From a virus: a stretch of 32,556 nt of DNA. The notes under the pieces are model-generated. The model made no database searches. It saw nothing but the letters and a program-made list of their open reading frames with translations, and was not told the DNA's origin. The translations under genes and the position numbers were made by a program. Where the stretch lies: the IMG/VR virus record IMGVR_UViG_3300042197_001543, positions 1 through 32,556 of that record. One strand, written 5' to 3'. Within the stretch, counting starts at the first letter, position 1, and the number at the start of each line of letters is the position of its first letter. Positions 23,057 to 30,413 of the stretch are shown in pieces.

Positions 23057-26000
23057 TATTGGTTCTGCCGCCACTGATCGTATGCCTGCTCCTCGGGCGT
23101 CTTCTGCTTTTTGTTCCACTGGAACTTCTGCTCGAAGAACCGATCATCCCGCTTCTGCGTGGCGATATCACGACGATCGTTCAGCTCCTCAATCGACATC
23201 GCATTCGGATCGACGCCGGGGAGGAGAGCGTTGTCCTGCTCGGGGGTTCCCATGTAGTTGAGGTAATTGCCGGGGCCGGCGAGCGTAGATCCGATGGCGA
23301 CATCGGTGAAACCGTCGATCGGCGCATCGCCAGCCTGACTCGCCACCGCAGCCCCAACACCCTTGGCCGCACCTCTGCCCAGGCCCATGCCAGCGTTGAT
23401 CATTGACCGCACCGTGCTGCCGGCCGGCTTGAATGCCCCCGCGGCCAGCCCAGCCAGCCCACCCGTCGCCGCCGACGCGGCCATGATCCCTGCCGATGGG
23501 ATGTTGCCGACCGTGTTCTGGAGGAACTGCGGCCCGTACTGGTTGTAGGCGGGCGGCCCCCAGGTCTTCTGCGTCTTGGATCCAGTGATATTGTCGAATG
23601 CCTGCTGCACGTTCGGGTAGGTGGTGGCACCCCAGGCCAGCCCCTCCTCGCGATCCTTCATGTGACCCTGCCGCTGCCAATCGAACATCTCACGGCTCAT
23701 GCCGGTTGGCAGGATCGGCTGCTCGCGGTCGAATGCCTGGTGCCGAGCCTGCTGGAAGTTCCAATCGCTCGAGTCCATGTCCTGACCGCTCAGTGCCTGC
23801 CCGAGGTTGGTGCGGGAGAAGTCAGCGAAGAAATCGTAGAGCGGCCACGAAGCCCGCCCGACTGCCGTGGACATGTCGCCGCCAGCTCGTAGGAGTCCTT
23901 GGACGTTGTTCATGCCGGTGGACGCGAACCGGGAGGTGCCGTCTTGGTCGCGGAACGCAGCCGGCTCGCCCTCTCGCTGCCTTGAGCGGAAGAAGTCGCG
24001 GTTGGCTCGGCCGAATCGACCCTCGGGGCCGGGGCTGAAGGTGAGTTCGTGGAAGTCACGGCGGGAGTCTCCATCCACAAACCCGCTCGCGAAAGCCATC
24101 GTGTTGGACATGCTGTCCGCGTAGACAGGGGCATGCTCGCCGTCGAGCGTGGTTCGCAGCAGCTCATAGCCGCGGAGGGCTTCAAAGTTCTCGGCCGTGC
24201 CGGGGGTGACCATCGACTCGGCCCAATCCCCGTGCTGCTGCTTCAGAGCGTCGAGCTGCTCCTGCGGCATGGGATCGACCTTGGCGTATTTGCCTTGGGG
24301 GGAACTCTCCTTGAGCGAACCCATCATCCGGTTGACGATGTCATCGGCCATGTAGTCGGTTTCGAGGTAGGTGCCAGAGAGCCGGCCGGCCACGCGATCC
24401 AGCACCTGCGCTCGAGCAGCGTCATCCATCCGCCCGCCGTATACATCGAGGTACTCGCCCACGAACTTGGCCGGGGTGATGCGGTCGAAATCATCGCCGT
24501 CGATGAACCTGACCCCCGTGTCCTTGGCGGCACCGACGCGGATGATCGGCTGGCCCAGCACCTCGGTCACGTTTCGCTGGAACTTCTGCTGCTCCATCGA
24601 CGGGCCTTCGGTCTTTAGCCGCTGGGCATGAGCCTGCCACTCGGTCGGGCTGATAGCCATCGAGAAGTCGTTATCCCCGACCACGCCGCGAACCAGATCC
24701 TGTGTGGTGCCACCGCTTCCGGTCGGCAGCTCACGCCGCTCGTTCACGCTCTGGGCCTGGGCCATGACCGGGGCCGCGGCCAACCCGGCTGGCATGTCGC
24801 GGAGCTGGGCCTGCATGGCGCGGACATTGTCCTCTGGCGTGGCGTTGCGCAACTTTGCTTTTATGCTTTCGTGCGATTGGTACAGATCCCGAGCCATGTC
24901 GTTGATCTGCTCGTCCGGCGCCGCGTACACCGCATCACGCGCGGCCCTTCCGCCAGCAGGGTTGTACTCGCCGCCGGCAAAATTGAGATCATCCCCAGTT
25001 GCCATGAATCCTTCGCCCGCAACGGCAGAACGCACTCTCCTAGCAAGCGATTGCTCTGGCGTCACATCAACCCATTCGCCTCCTACCCACCTCTGACCGG
25101 GAGGCTGGCCTGGTGGCAGCGGCTCAAGACGGCCGCCAACGTATTCGCTATCGCCCTCCATTTCGCCGTTGAGATAACGCCGGTAGGCGTCCCTCACTTG
25201 CTCCTCAACAGAAGGCGACGGGCCGCCATCAAACTGCGACTCATCCGGCGAGATTTCTTCTTCGGCCGGATCGCCCTCGTCCATCTCCTCGAGCCGGTTG
25301 TCCCAATCGTCCACGATCTGCTCACGCTGGGCGTCGAGCTTCTCGGCGGTCTTGAAGTCGCCCTTCTCATACGCCGAATCCACTTGCTTGGTGAGGCGGG
25401 CGATCTTCCGCTGCGTCTGCCACGGCATGGCGGCGCGGAGTGCGGCGTCGGAGTTGGGCAGGATGGGCTTGGCCTCGGCCTCGCTGCCGCCGGTTGCGAG
25501 GCCCGTGCCAGCGCCAATGGCGACGGCGGCCGGGATGCCTTTGGTGATGATGTTCTTCCGCATCTCGTCGGAGATGACACCGCGCCAGCCGGATGGAGGA
25601 GTCGCCTGCCTAGAGGCGTCGTAGGCAGCGTTGGCCTGCTTTGTCAGTGCTGTGCGTACGCGATCCAGCTCCTGCATGTCCTCGACATGCTTCATCACGG
25701 CCGGCATGATGCGATGCGCCTCTGAAAACAACTGGCTGCTGCCTGCGCCAGGCTTGCCTCGCCGCTCCCAAATGTAGTTTCCGACCGCATCCCTCAACTC
25801 GTTGGCGCGTTGAGTCCGCAGCCATTGATCATCCACATCTAGCCTTGATCTCATCACGGCATCGTTTAACGCCCGCTGGGTTCTGTCGCTTACGTCTGGA
25901 AGGCGAGCGTCACCGATGCCTTGCACGGCCTGCTGCTCCACGAGCTGCCTTATGAGAACGGCCGTGTCGTTCAACTGCCGCTCGGCCTCGTTGGCGTTCT

Positions 26001-27168
26001 GGCCTAATGCCCGCCAGTTTGCTTTAGTTGGAGCCTCGACAGTGGCAGGGCCACTCTCTCGAAACCCACCCAGCTTCCTGCCGGCCCGCTCCACCTCCGA
26101 GGGCAGAACCTTGCCGTAGCGGTGCTGGGCATGCTCAAGCGGCATCCCAACAGTCTCACTCACCCACTCTGGGGATGCGATCTCCACGGCAGCCTTGCCT
26201 TGGCGAGCAGCCTCGAGCAACAGCCGCTTCGCGTCCAACTCTGACTGCACTTGCTCCAAGGAGTACGGTCGCGTTTCGGCACCAGATTTCGCTGCCTTGA
26301 TGTTCCTGTTGTGGGCATCGCTCTGACTCTCGAGCAGCCGCAGTGCATCGCCTTGCTCTGCGAATCGCATGTGAGCAACGGCATCGCGAGTGGTGGCATT
26401 CTTGACATCCTGCGGCGCGCCCCACGGTTGCGGGTACGCCTCGTGCCAGTGATGCGGAATGTTTGGCATCCAAGACACTGGTGGCGGCGATCCTTCTGGG
26501 GCCGCGTTGTTTTCCAAAAACACAAGCTCGGTGTAGTTTGTCGCCCCGTCTGGCTTGTAGTCATGGAATCGTGTGGTGCCGTGCGGTGTTTCGGCGCCGA
26601 TTCCACCGATCGGAGCCTGCGGTGCAGTGCGGCTGGCCTCTTGATCTTTTAGATAGTCCAGATACCGGATGACGTGCGCGGCCTCCTCGTCGCTCATCTC
26701 CCATCGTTGTCGCCAATCTGGGTATGCCCTGGCAACCGCTAGCCCTTCTTGCGGTGAGTCGAATCCGAGGTTGTCCTCGCGGTTGATTGCTTCTAGTGCC
26801 GGGAGGCGAATTTCATCTGGAACCTTTTGCCGCGCAAACGACACGGCCGGCAAGTTCTCCGAAAGCCTCACTTCTCTAGTCGTGAACACCGGACTCCGCT
26901 CGCGAACCGCCGCCAGCAGCTCGTCGCGAGGGACTGTGGTGCGGCCGGCCGTGATGGAGTCGAAGTCAACCGCCTTCAGCTCCCAGCCTGGGATGCCGTC
27001 CTTGTACCGCTTCAGCAGGCCGGGGAGTTCCTGCACCCTGACGTTCTCGGGAAGCCCCTGCACAGCTCGCTCAAGGCGGGAGTAGATCCCAGGCCCAGGC
27101 TTGTGTTCCAGCAAGGCGACGATGTTGTTCGCCCGCAGGCCGCCGCGGACGGCATTAGGAGTTGCCAT
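23056..27168 (-). CDS. Giant polyvalent-type virion protein, probably injected with the DNA
   Basis: The protein has 1370 aa. Residues ~26-100 (GIYSRLERAVQGLP, LLKRYKDGIPGWELKAVDFD, VPRDELLAAVRERSPVF) match a module I know from MuF/DarB-like polyvalent proteins (F.S.L..A...LP...K..GV...E..W.GL...VTK.E.L..L). Residues ~195-290 (GTTRFHDYKPDGATNYTEL, HHWHEA, AVAHMRF, LRLLESQSDAHN) match a second polyvalent module, usually YREL..HW..NV.AH.RF..LEEIQSDWH. A Gly-zipper hydrophobic stretch lies at ~544-561, and a Gly/Ala-rich hydrophobic region at ~1225-1290. Proteins with these modules are thought to enter the host with the genome. The gene begins 14 bases inside the preceding membrane-protein gene. 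The enzymatic activity is unknown. Confidence 0.75.
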   Translation of the reverse strand: MATPNAVRGGLRANNIVALLEHKPGPGIYSRLERAVQGLPENVRVQELPGLLKRYKDGIPGWELKAVDFDSITAGRTTVPRDELLAAVRERSPVFTTREVRLSENLPAVSFARQKVPDEIRLPALEAINREDNLGFDSPQEGLAVARAYPDWRQRWEMSDEEAAHVIRYLDYLKDQEASRTAPQAPIGGIGAETPHGTTRFHDYKPDGATNYTELVFLENNAAPEGSPPPVSWMPNIPHHWHEAYPQPWGAPQDVKNATTRDAVAHMRFAEQGDALRLLESQSDAHNRNIKAAKSGAETRPYSLEQVQSELDAKRLLLEAARQGKAAVEIASPEWVSETVGMPLEHAQHRYGKVLPSEVERAGRKLGGFRESGPATVEAPTKANWRALGQNANEAERQLNDTAVLIRQLVEQQAVQGIGDARLPDVSDRTQRALNDAVMRSRLDVDDQWLRTQRANELRDAVGNYIWERRGKPGAGSSQLFSEAHRIMPAVMKHVEDMQELDRVRTALTKQANAAYDASRQATPPSGWRGVISDEMRKNIITKGIPAAVAIGAGTGLATGGSEAEAKPILPNSDAALRAAMPWQTQRKIARLTKQVDSAYEKGDFKTAEKLDAQREQIVDDWDNRLEEMDEGDPAEEEISPDESQFDGGPSPSVEEQVRDAYRRYLNGEMEGDSEYVGGRLEPLPPGQPPGQRWVGGEWVDVTPEQSLARRVRSAVAGEGFMATGDDLNFAGGEYNPAGGRAARDAVYAAPDEQINDMARDLYQSHESIKAKLRNATPEDNVRAMQAQLRDMPAGLAAAPVMAQAQSVNERRELPTGSGGTTQDLVRGVVGDNDFSMAISPTEWQAHAQRLKTEGPSMEQQKFQRNVTEVLGQPIIRVGAAKDTGVRFIDGDDFDRITPAKFVGEYLDVYGGRMDDAARAQVLDRVAGRLSGTYLETDYMADDIVNRMMGSLKESSPQGKYAKVDPMPQEQLDALKQQHGDWAESMVTPGTAENFEALRGYELLRTTLDGEHAPVYADSMSNTMAFASGFVDGDSRRDFHELTFSPGPEGRFGRANRDFFRSRQREGEPAAFRDQDGTSRFASTGMNNVQGLLRAGGDMSTAVGRASWPLYDFFADFSRTNLGQALSGQDMDSSDWNFQQARHQAFDREQPILPTGMSREMFDWQRQGHMKDREEGLAWGATTYPNVQQAFDNITGSKTQKTWGPPAYNQYGPQFLQNTVGNIPSAGIMAASAATGGLAGLAAGAFKPAGSTVRSMINAGMGLGRGAAKGVGAAVASQAGDAPIDGFTDVAIGSTLAGPGNYLNYMGTPEQDNALLPGVDPNAMSIEELNDRRDIATQKRDDRFFEQKFQWNKKQKTPEEQAYDQWRQNQ

Positions 27169-27535
27169 TTACCCACTTCCTTCGCCACATGCGGAGCCGC
27201 GCGCGGTGTTCCTTCCGCCGACGCCACCACTTCAAGATGAGATCCACGATGATCGGCAGCAGGATCTGGAGGGCCACGATCCACACGCTGCCGAATTTCT
27301 TGTCGCCATAGACCAGGGCCATGTGACGCTTGACGCTGTGACTGAGCTGGAGCATCGAAGCCATCTCGTCATCGCCGCCGGCCCGCGCAGCAGAAAGAGC
27401 CTCGTCGGGCCACTCATGGATGGCAGCGGATACGGCATCGAATACCGCTTCCTTGCCAGCCAAGTTCTTGCGAATCGGCAGCTCCGACCAGACCCATTCC
27501 TGCAATTGCTCGAGCGTGCGTGTTGGCAATGGCAT
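27155..27535 (-). CDS. Small C-terminally anchored membrane protein
   Basis: This 126-aa protein has a soluble, partly acidic N-terminal region (LEQLQEWVWSELPIRKNL, SAAIHEWPDEALSAARAGG). One hydrophobic span at ~82-101 (GSVWIVALQILLPIIVDLIL) is followed by an extremely basic tail (KWWRRRKEHRARLRMWRRK), giving a strong N-out or tail-anchored topology signal. A single span with a basic tail could suit a holin-like or virion membrane-contact protein; nothing else supports lysis. The start follows the Cys-rich gene's stop by three bases with little ribosome site, so coupled translation is likely. The 3' end overlaps the giant gene by 14 bases. Confidence 0.7.
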   Translation of the reverse strand: MPLPTRTLEQLQEWVWSELPIRKNLAGKEAVFDAVSAAIHEWPDEALSAARAGGDDEMASMLQLSHSVKRHMALVYGDKKFGSVWIVALQILLPIIVDLILKWWRRRKEHRARLRMWRRKWVNGNS

Positions 27536-27538
27536 TGA

Positions 27539-27688
27539 TCATCGCCCGCAGCCGCAGTCACACTTGCTCTTGCCGCAACTGCACTTGCCCTTGGATGCAC
27601 GGTCTTTCATCCGCTGGCCCTGCATCTTTTCGTATGCGGCGTCGAACTTGTCCTTGATGTTCTTCTTGATGACTTTCTTCTTCGCCAT
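27539..27688 (-). CDS. 49-aa Lys-rich protein with a cysteine-rich tail
   Basis: ATG 27688 follows a near-perfect GGAGGTGAT ribosome site at 8 bases, the best in the window, and the frame ends at 27539. The N-terminal half is very basic (MAKKKVIKKNIKDKFDAAYE). The C-terminal 14 residues hold five cysteines, at 36, 38, 43, 45 and 47 (KCSCGKSKCDCGCGR). The CxC and CxCxC spacing suggests metal binding as in metallothionein-like peptides, or a disulphide-rich tail; no family is recognised. It is the first gene after the 27758-27794 terminator and so opens the capsid unit. The strong site implies high expression. Confidence 0.75.
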   Translation of the reverse strand: MAKKKVIKKNIKDKFDAAYEKMQGQRMKDRASKGKCSCGKSKCDCGCGR

Positions 27689-27858
27689 AGATGGGATCAC
27701 CTCCCTTCCGTTGGTAAGAGTGCGAGGATCTCTGCCTTACTTATGGGCATCAAAAGACGCGGCCCGACGCAGAAGGGTGATGCGTCGGGCCGCGCGGGGC
27801 CGCACTAGGTGCGACCGACAAGGAGCAGCTCAATCATCCAAGGGATGGAGCTGGCGTG
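27689..27858. other. Intergenic operon boundary (no gene)
   Basis: These 170 bases separate the accessory segment from the capsid unit. They hold the terminator hairpin, the ribosome site of the Cys-rich gene and the edge of the second AAAACTGCTGACA copy. No open frame looks coding. I see no convincing sigma70 promoter between the hairpin and the Cys-rich gene, so the capsid unit is probably read by transcription through the hairpin or by an unusual promoter. Confidence 0.6.
27758..27794 (-). terminator. Strong hairpin terminator closing the accessory segment
   Basis: A 14-bp perfect stem (27758-27771 with 27781-27794; inner arm GCGGCCCGACGCA) has a 9-base loop. On the minus strand it is followed by TCTTTTG. 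The plus-strand side has no T-run, so it acts on leftward transcription. The arm shares GCGGCCCG with the other terminator at 20113-20143. Confidence 0.85.
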
Positions 27859-27869
27859 TCAGCAGTTTT
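27857..27869 (-). repeat. 13-bp motif AAAACTGCTGACA, copy 2
   Basis: This is an exact copy of the motif at 23044-23056, here spanning the TGA stop of the 83-aa gene. CTGACA is followed after 18 bases by GATGAT, a weak promoter match. A start here would run straight into the hairpin 35-70 bases downstream, which suggests an attenuator-like arrangement if it is a promoter. Confidence 0.35.
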
Positions 27870-28110
27870 CTCGGAACATCCGCCGGGGAGGCAGGAGAGT
27901 GGGCGGCATGCTCGGATCGAGCATCGTGCCGGCGTAATGCCAGAACTTGGCTACCCGATCCAGCTCATCGCGGACGATGCAAAGCCGGTAGTAGTGGGAT
28001 TCACCGTCGCGGGCAATCGTGCCGAAAGCCTGTGAGTGCGACATCCCGTCGAAGAGCGGGAACTTCTCGCCACACAGTGGGCCACCGATGCATTCGTAGC
28101 GTTTTCGCAT
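27859..28110 (-). CDS. 83-aa hypothetical protein
   Basis: The protein begins MRKRYECIGGPLCGEKFPLF and continues SHSQAFGTIARDGESHYYRL, then DRVAKFWHYAGT and a Pro-rich end (PPTLLPPRRM). GGPLCGEKF...Y.L resembles short phage proteins described only as hypothetical, and I cannot assign a function. The start codon sits inside an interrupted palindrome (28110-28134) right behind the HTH gene, so its translation or transcription may be controlled there. No Shine-Dalgarno motif is visible. Real coding is likely because the sequence is well behaved and no competing frame covers it. Confidence 0.6.
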   Translation of the reverse strand: MRKRYECIGGPLCGEKFPLFDGMSHSQAFGTIARDGESHYYRLCIVRDELDRVAKFWHYAGTMLDPSMPPTLLPPRRMFRENC

Positions 28111-28134
28111 GACGCCCAGTTTATGGGCGCGTCA
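28110..28134. promoter_or_regulatory. Interrupted palindrome between the HTH gene and the 83-aa gene
   Basis: Arms TGAC/GTCA (outer) and GCCCA/TGGGC (inner) flank TAAAC, with a two-base GC bulge on one side. Outer GCAT and ATGC extend the symmetry to 28107-28139. It covers the ATG at 28110 and starts 13 bases after the HTH gene's stop. It could be an operator, perhaps for the HTH protein, or an RNA hairpin hiding the start codon. Confidence 0.4.
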
Positions 28135-28146
28135 AATGCGTCCAGG

Positions 28147-28371
28147 CTACTTCCGCAACTTGGGCCGGCCGCTGCCTGGTGTCTTCTGGAAGGCGAGGGC
28201 AGATTTCTTGTTGACCAAGTAGTTCCGGCCGAACTTGATGCCGACGATCCTGCCCATGATCACAAGGCGGCGGATGTATGTCTCGTTGAAGTCGAGAAGG
28301 CGAGCCGCCTCGGGGAGCGTCACCATCTCCTCTAGGTCGATCGGCGTCACTTTTCTTGCCTTCTTTGCCAT
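28147..28371 (-). CDS. Excisionase/MerR-type helix-turn-helix DNA-binding protein
   Basis: The protein has 74 aa. Residues ~17-60 (MVTLPEAARLLDFNETYIRRLVIMGRIVGIKFGRNYLVNKKSALAF) form the winged HTH of the HTH_17/excisionase group: LPEAARLL is helix 1, NETYIRRLVIMG the recognition helix and IKFGRNYLV the wing. Basic flanks (AKKARKV; SGRPKLRK) add DNA contact. Such proteins act as phage repressors, activators or recombination directionality factors. No integrase is in the window, so I favour a transcription regulator. A good promoter (TTGACA, TATACT) ends only 6 bases before the ATG and no ribosome site exists, so the message should be leaderless. Confidence 0.82.
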   Translation of the reverse strand: MAKKARKVTPIDLEEMVTLPEAARLLDFNETYIRRLVIMGRIVGIKFGRNYLVNKKSALAFQKTPGSGRPKLRK

Positions 28372-28377
28372 GCTGCG

Positions 28378-28408
28378 AGTATACGCATCGCCTAGAACTC
28401 ACTGTCAA
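28378..28408 (-). promoter_or_regulatory. Promoter of the HTH gene, leaderless arrangement
   Basis: On the minus strand TTGACA (28408-28403, a perfect -35) is followed by a 19-base spacer and TATACT (28383-28378, 5 of 6 to the -10 consensus). ATG of the HTH gene starts 6 bases later, about where transcription should begin. The -35 lies just before the stop of the upstream 164-aa gene. Confidence 0.6.
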
Positions 28409-28886
28409 TATGGGGGTTATTCAGCGTGGAGATCGGCCGCAGATCGGACTGCGGAATGTAGTAGGCCGGCCCGCGGCCCGACTTGTCCTTCCAGTACTTC
28501 TCCTGCTTGCCCTCGCGAGCGTAGATCCAGCCGCGGATCTTCCCGACCCCGCTGTTCACGCAGACCAGGATGTACTTCTTGTCATCGGAGTCGTTGTTGT
28601 TCAGCACCAGATGACCGGAGTCATAGGTAGTCGTGCGGACTTGGTACTCCCCGACATCCTCTCCGCGGAACAGCCCAGCCCCAGCCCAGAACCTGTCGAG
28701 GTGCTTGGCGACCACGCACTCCCCGACCGAGCCGATCAGATCGAGCAGCTCCGCGTCGGCTGACTGCGCCCCGTAGAAGTTCTTCCTGCCCTTCGCCCGA
28801 GCCGATGCCCTACGGAGGGAGCCAGCTATGAGGGCGTGGAGGTACTCGGAGTTGTCGAGTGTGACCGTGACCGTTTCGGGAATCAC
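28392..28886 (-). CDS. Restriction-endonuclease-fold-like phage protein
   Basis: The protein has 164 aa from GTG 28886, which overlaps the upstream TGA as GTGA; the longer frame to 28973 is shadow. The pattern SVGECVVAKHLDRFWAG, GEDVGEYQVRTTTYDSGHLVL, DSDDKKYILVCV and KIRGWIYAREGKQEKYWKD follows the PD-(D/E)XK layout: a helix with GE, a strand with D, then a QxR strand where active enzymes have ExK, and further strands. The Gln/Arg replacement makes catalysis uncertain. Proteins of this shape occur in many phages without a known job. It lies just downstream of a C5 methyltransferase, which makes a role in DNA protection or cutting an attractive but unproven idea. Confidence 0.65.
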   Translation of the reverse strand: MIPETVTVTLDNSEYLHALIAGSLRRASARAKGRKNFYGAQSADAELLDLIGSVGECVVAKHLDRFWAGAGLFRGEDVGEYQVRTTTYDSGHLVLNNNDSDDKKYILVCVNSGVGKIRGWIYAREGKQEKYWKDKSGRGPAYYIPQSDLRPISTLNNPHIDSEF

Positions 28887-29050
28887 CGGAACGCACCCTG
28901 CAAGATGTAGCAGCCGAAGGCGATCCAGAAGGCGCCGGCCACAAAGTCGATCATCAACTGCTGCCGCCGCCACTGCTCGCGGGCTTCCTGCCGCCCACGC
29001 TCAATCTCGGCCATGATCCGCATTAGGTCTTCGTCGCCTTCCGATGGCAT
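28883..29050 (-). CDS. 55-aa membrane protein
   Basis: ATG 29050 overlaps the methyltransferase stop as TGATG and has GGAGG six bases upstream, so I prefer it over ATG 29086. An amphipathic, charged N-terminal half (MRIMAEIERGRQEAREQWRR) precedes one hydrophobic span (MIDFVAGAFWIAFGCYILQG). It ends GAFR. The layout suits a small single-pass membrane protein with a cytoplasmic helix. The function is unknown; translational coupling on both sides (TGATG and GTGA) ties it to the methyltransferase and the nuclease-fold gene. Confidence 0.65.
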   Translation of the reverse strand: MPSEGDEDLMRIMAEIERGRQEAREQWRRQQLMIDFVAGAFWIAFGCYILQGAFR

Positions 29051-30237
29051 CACGCACCTCCTCTGGCAATCCGCTCGCCAATCCACCGCATGACCGGCAC
29101 CGCCATTGAGTTGCCCAACGCCCGGTAGCGTGGCCCGTCTGCGGCTGGCTTGCCTCGATGCGTGACCAGCGTGTAATCGTCAGGAAATCCCTGCAATCGC
29201 TCGCACTCGCGGGGCGTCAGGCGGCGAACACTTCCAGGCATTACCACGCCCAAGCCTTGATGGCTCCCGTCACTGTGGCCGCTCGACGACGGGCAATCTG
29301 TCCTATTGCCCGTCATCCATGCCGGTTGGTTGCTGTAACCGCTGTAGGTAAAACCCTCTGCCACCACCGTAGTCGCCCGCGTTTCCCCGCTATCGAAGAC
29401 ATTGAACGTCGGAGCAGCTTCCCCTGGCACCCATGTCTCATCGTCCTTGTTGCTCTGGGCGCTTTTGCTTTTGGTGAAGGGCTGGGACACACAGTTATGC
29501 ATGCGGAAGGTCGTGCCTTCGTGCGTGTAGGTGCGGCCCTCATTGGCGCTGATCGGATCGGCTAAGACACCATCTGATGTGTATGCGAGAAGTTTGCCAG
29601 CATCTAGGTCGTCGTTTGACGCTCCACCGGTGCGGCCAGAGCGCGCCGTAATTGCTCCGGTAATTCTTTCCCCCTTCTCTCGGCTCGGCGGATTATCCCG
29701 GCGCACGCTTTCGCACTCAAAAAGTACTTTTGCTGCACTTCGCATGTCTCCAAGACATCCGACAACGAACACACGGCGGCGTCTTTGGGCCACTCCGAAC
29801 CATTGAGCGTCCAGCACTCGGTAGGCGAACCCATACCCCAGTTCAGCCAACGCGCCGAGGAAGGAACCAAAATCCCTTCCTTGTCCGCTGGACAGGACAC
29901 CGGGGACGTTTTCCCAGACAACCCATTGAGGTCGGTAGCGTTGAGCGATTCCAAGAAACGTGAGCATGAGGCCGCCTCGGGGGTCGAGAAGCCCTTGTCG
30001 GAGGCCGGCGACCGAGAACGATTGGCAGGGCGATCCGCCGACCAGAAGGTCGATTGCTTCTCCATCAGTCCACTCCTTGAACTTCGTCACATCCCCGCGG
30101 TTCTCAAAACCCCATCGCTGCTCGACAACTGCGGATGGGAAGGCGTCGATCTCTGCCGTCCAGGCACATTCCCATCCAAGCGGTTGCCATGCGACATGGG
30201 CCGCACCGATGCCGTCGAATACGCTGGCGTATCTCAT
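29050..30237 (-). CDS. C5-cytosine DNA methyltransferase
   Basis: The protein has 395 aa from ATG 30237 (MRYASVFDGIGAA). All main motifs are visible: I (FDGIG, ~7-11), IV with catalytic Cys (GGSPCQSF, ~67-74), VI (WENVPG, ~108-113), VIII (QRRRRVFVV, ~151-159), IX (RRLTPRECERLQGFP) and X (RALGNSMAVP). It transfers a methyl group from SAM to C5 of cytosine in a specific DNA sequence. The target-recognition region between VIII and IX is ~180 residues, enough for a full domain; its specificity is not readable. Phages use such enzymes to hide from host restriction. It overlaps the 59-aa gene as ATGA and the membrane gene as TGATG. Confidence 0.93.
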   Translation of the reverse strand: MRYASVFDGIGAAHVAWQPLGWECAWTAEIDAFPSAVVEQRWGFENRGDVTKFKEWTDGEAIDLLVGGSPCQSFSVAGLRQGLLDPRGGLMLTFLGIAQRYRPQWVVWENVPGVLSSGQGRDFGSFLGALAELGYGFAYRVLDAQWFGVAQRRRRVFVVGCLGDMRSAAKVLFECESVRRDNPPSREKGERITGAITARSGRTGGASNDDLDAGKLLAYTSDGVLADPISANEGRTYTHEGTTFRMHNCVSQPFTKSKSAQSNKDDETWVPGEAAPTFNVFDSGETRATTVVAEGFTYSGYSNQPAWMTGNRTDCPSSSGHSDGSHQGLGVVMPGSVRRLTPRECERLQGFPDDYTLVTHRGKPAADGPRYRALGNSMAVPVMRWIGERIARGGA

Positions 30238-30413
30238 CGCTCTTGGTAGTACCGTCTGATCTGGAACTCTTCGGGTGTCCATGACCGCTTCAGCCGGCGG
30301 CAGAACACTCGGATCTGCAAGCCGTTCGGATCCGGCGCTCGCACCGAATGCCCGCCGCGATGCCCAAGGTTTTCCGGCAGCGAGTTAGTTTCCGCAGTAG
30401 CCTTCGCACTCAT
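30234..30413 (-). CDS. 59-aa basic hypothetical protein
   Basis: The frame starts at ATG 30413 behind GGGGAT at about seven bases and reads MSAKATAETNSLPENLGHRG, then VFCRRLKRSWTPEEFQIRRY. Its start lies 29 bases inside the alpha-hydrolase gene and its stop overlaps the methyltransferase ATG as ATGA, the same coupling used by clear neighbours. RSWTPEEFQ hints at a short helix-rich DNA-binding tail, but no family is recognised. The longer open frame to 30662 is shadow of the upstream gene. Confidence 0.5.
   Translation of the reverse strand: MSAKATAETNSLPENLGHRGGHSVRAPDPNGLQIRVFCRRLKRSWTPEEFQIRRYYQER

Noticed and set aside
27155-27535. Calling the 126-aa membrane protein a holin
   Set aside because: It has one span and a basic tail but no endolysin or spanin neighbour, so lysis is unsupported.
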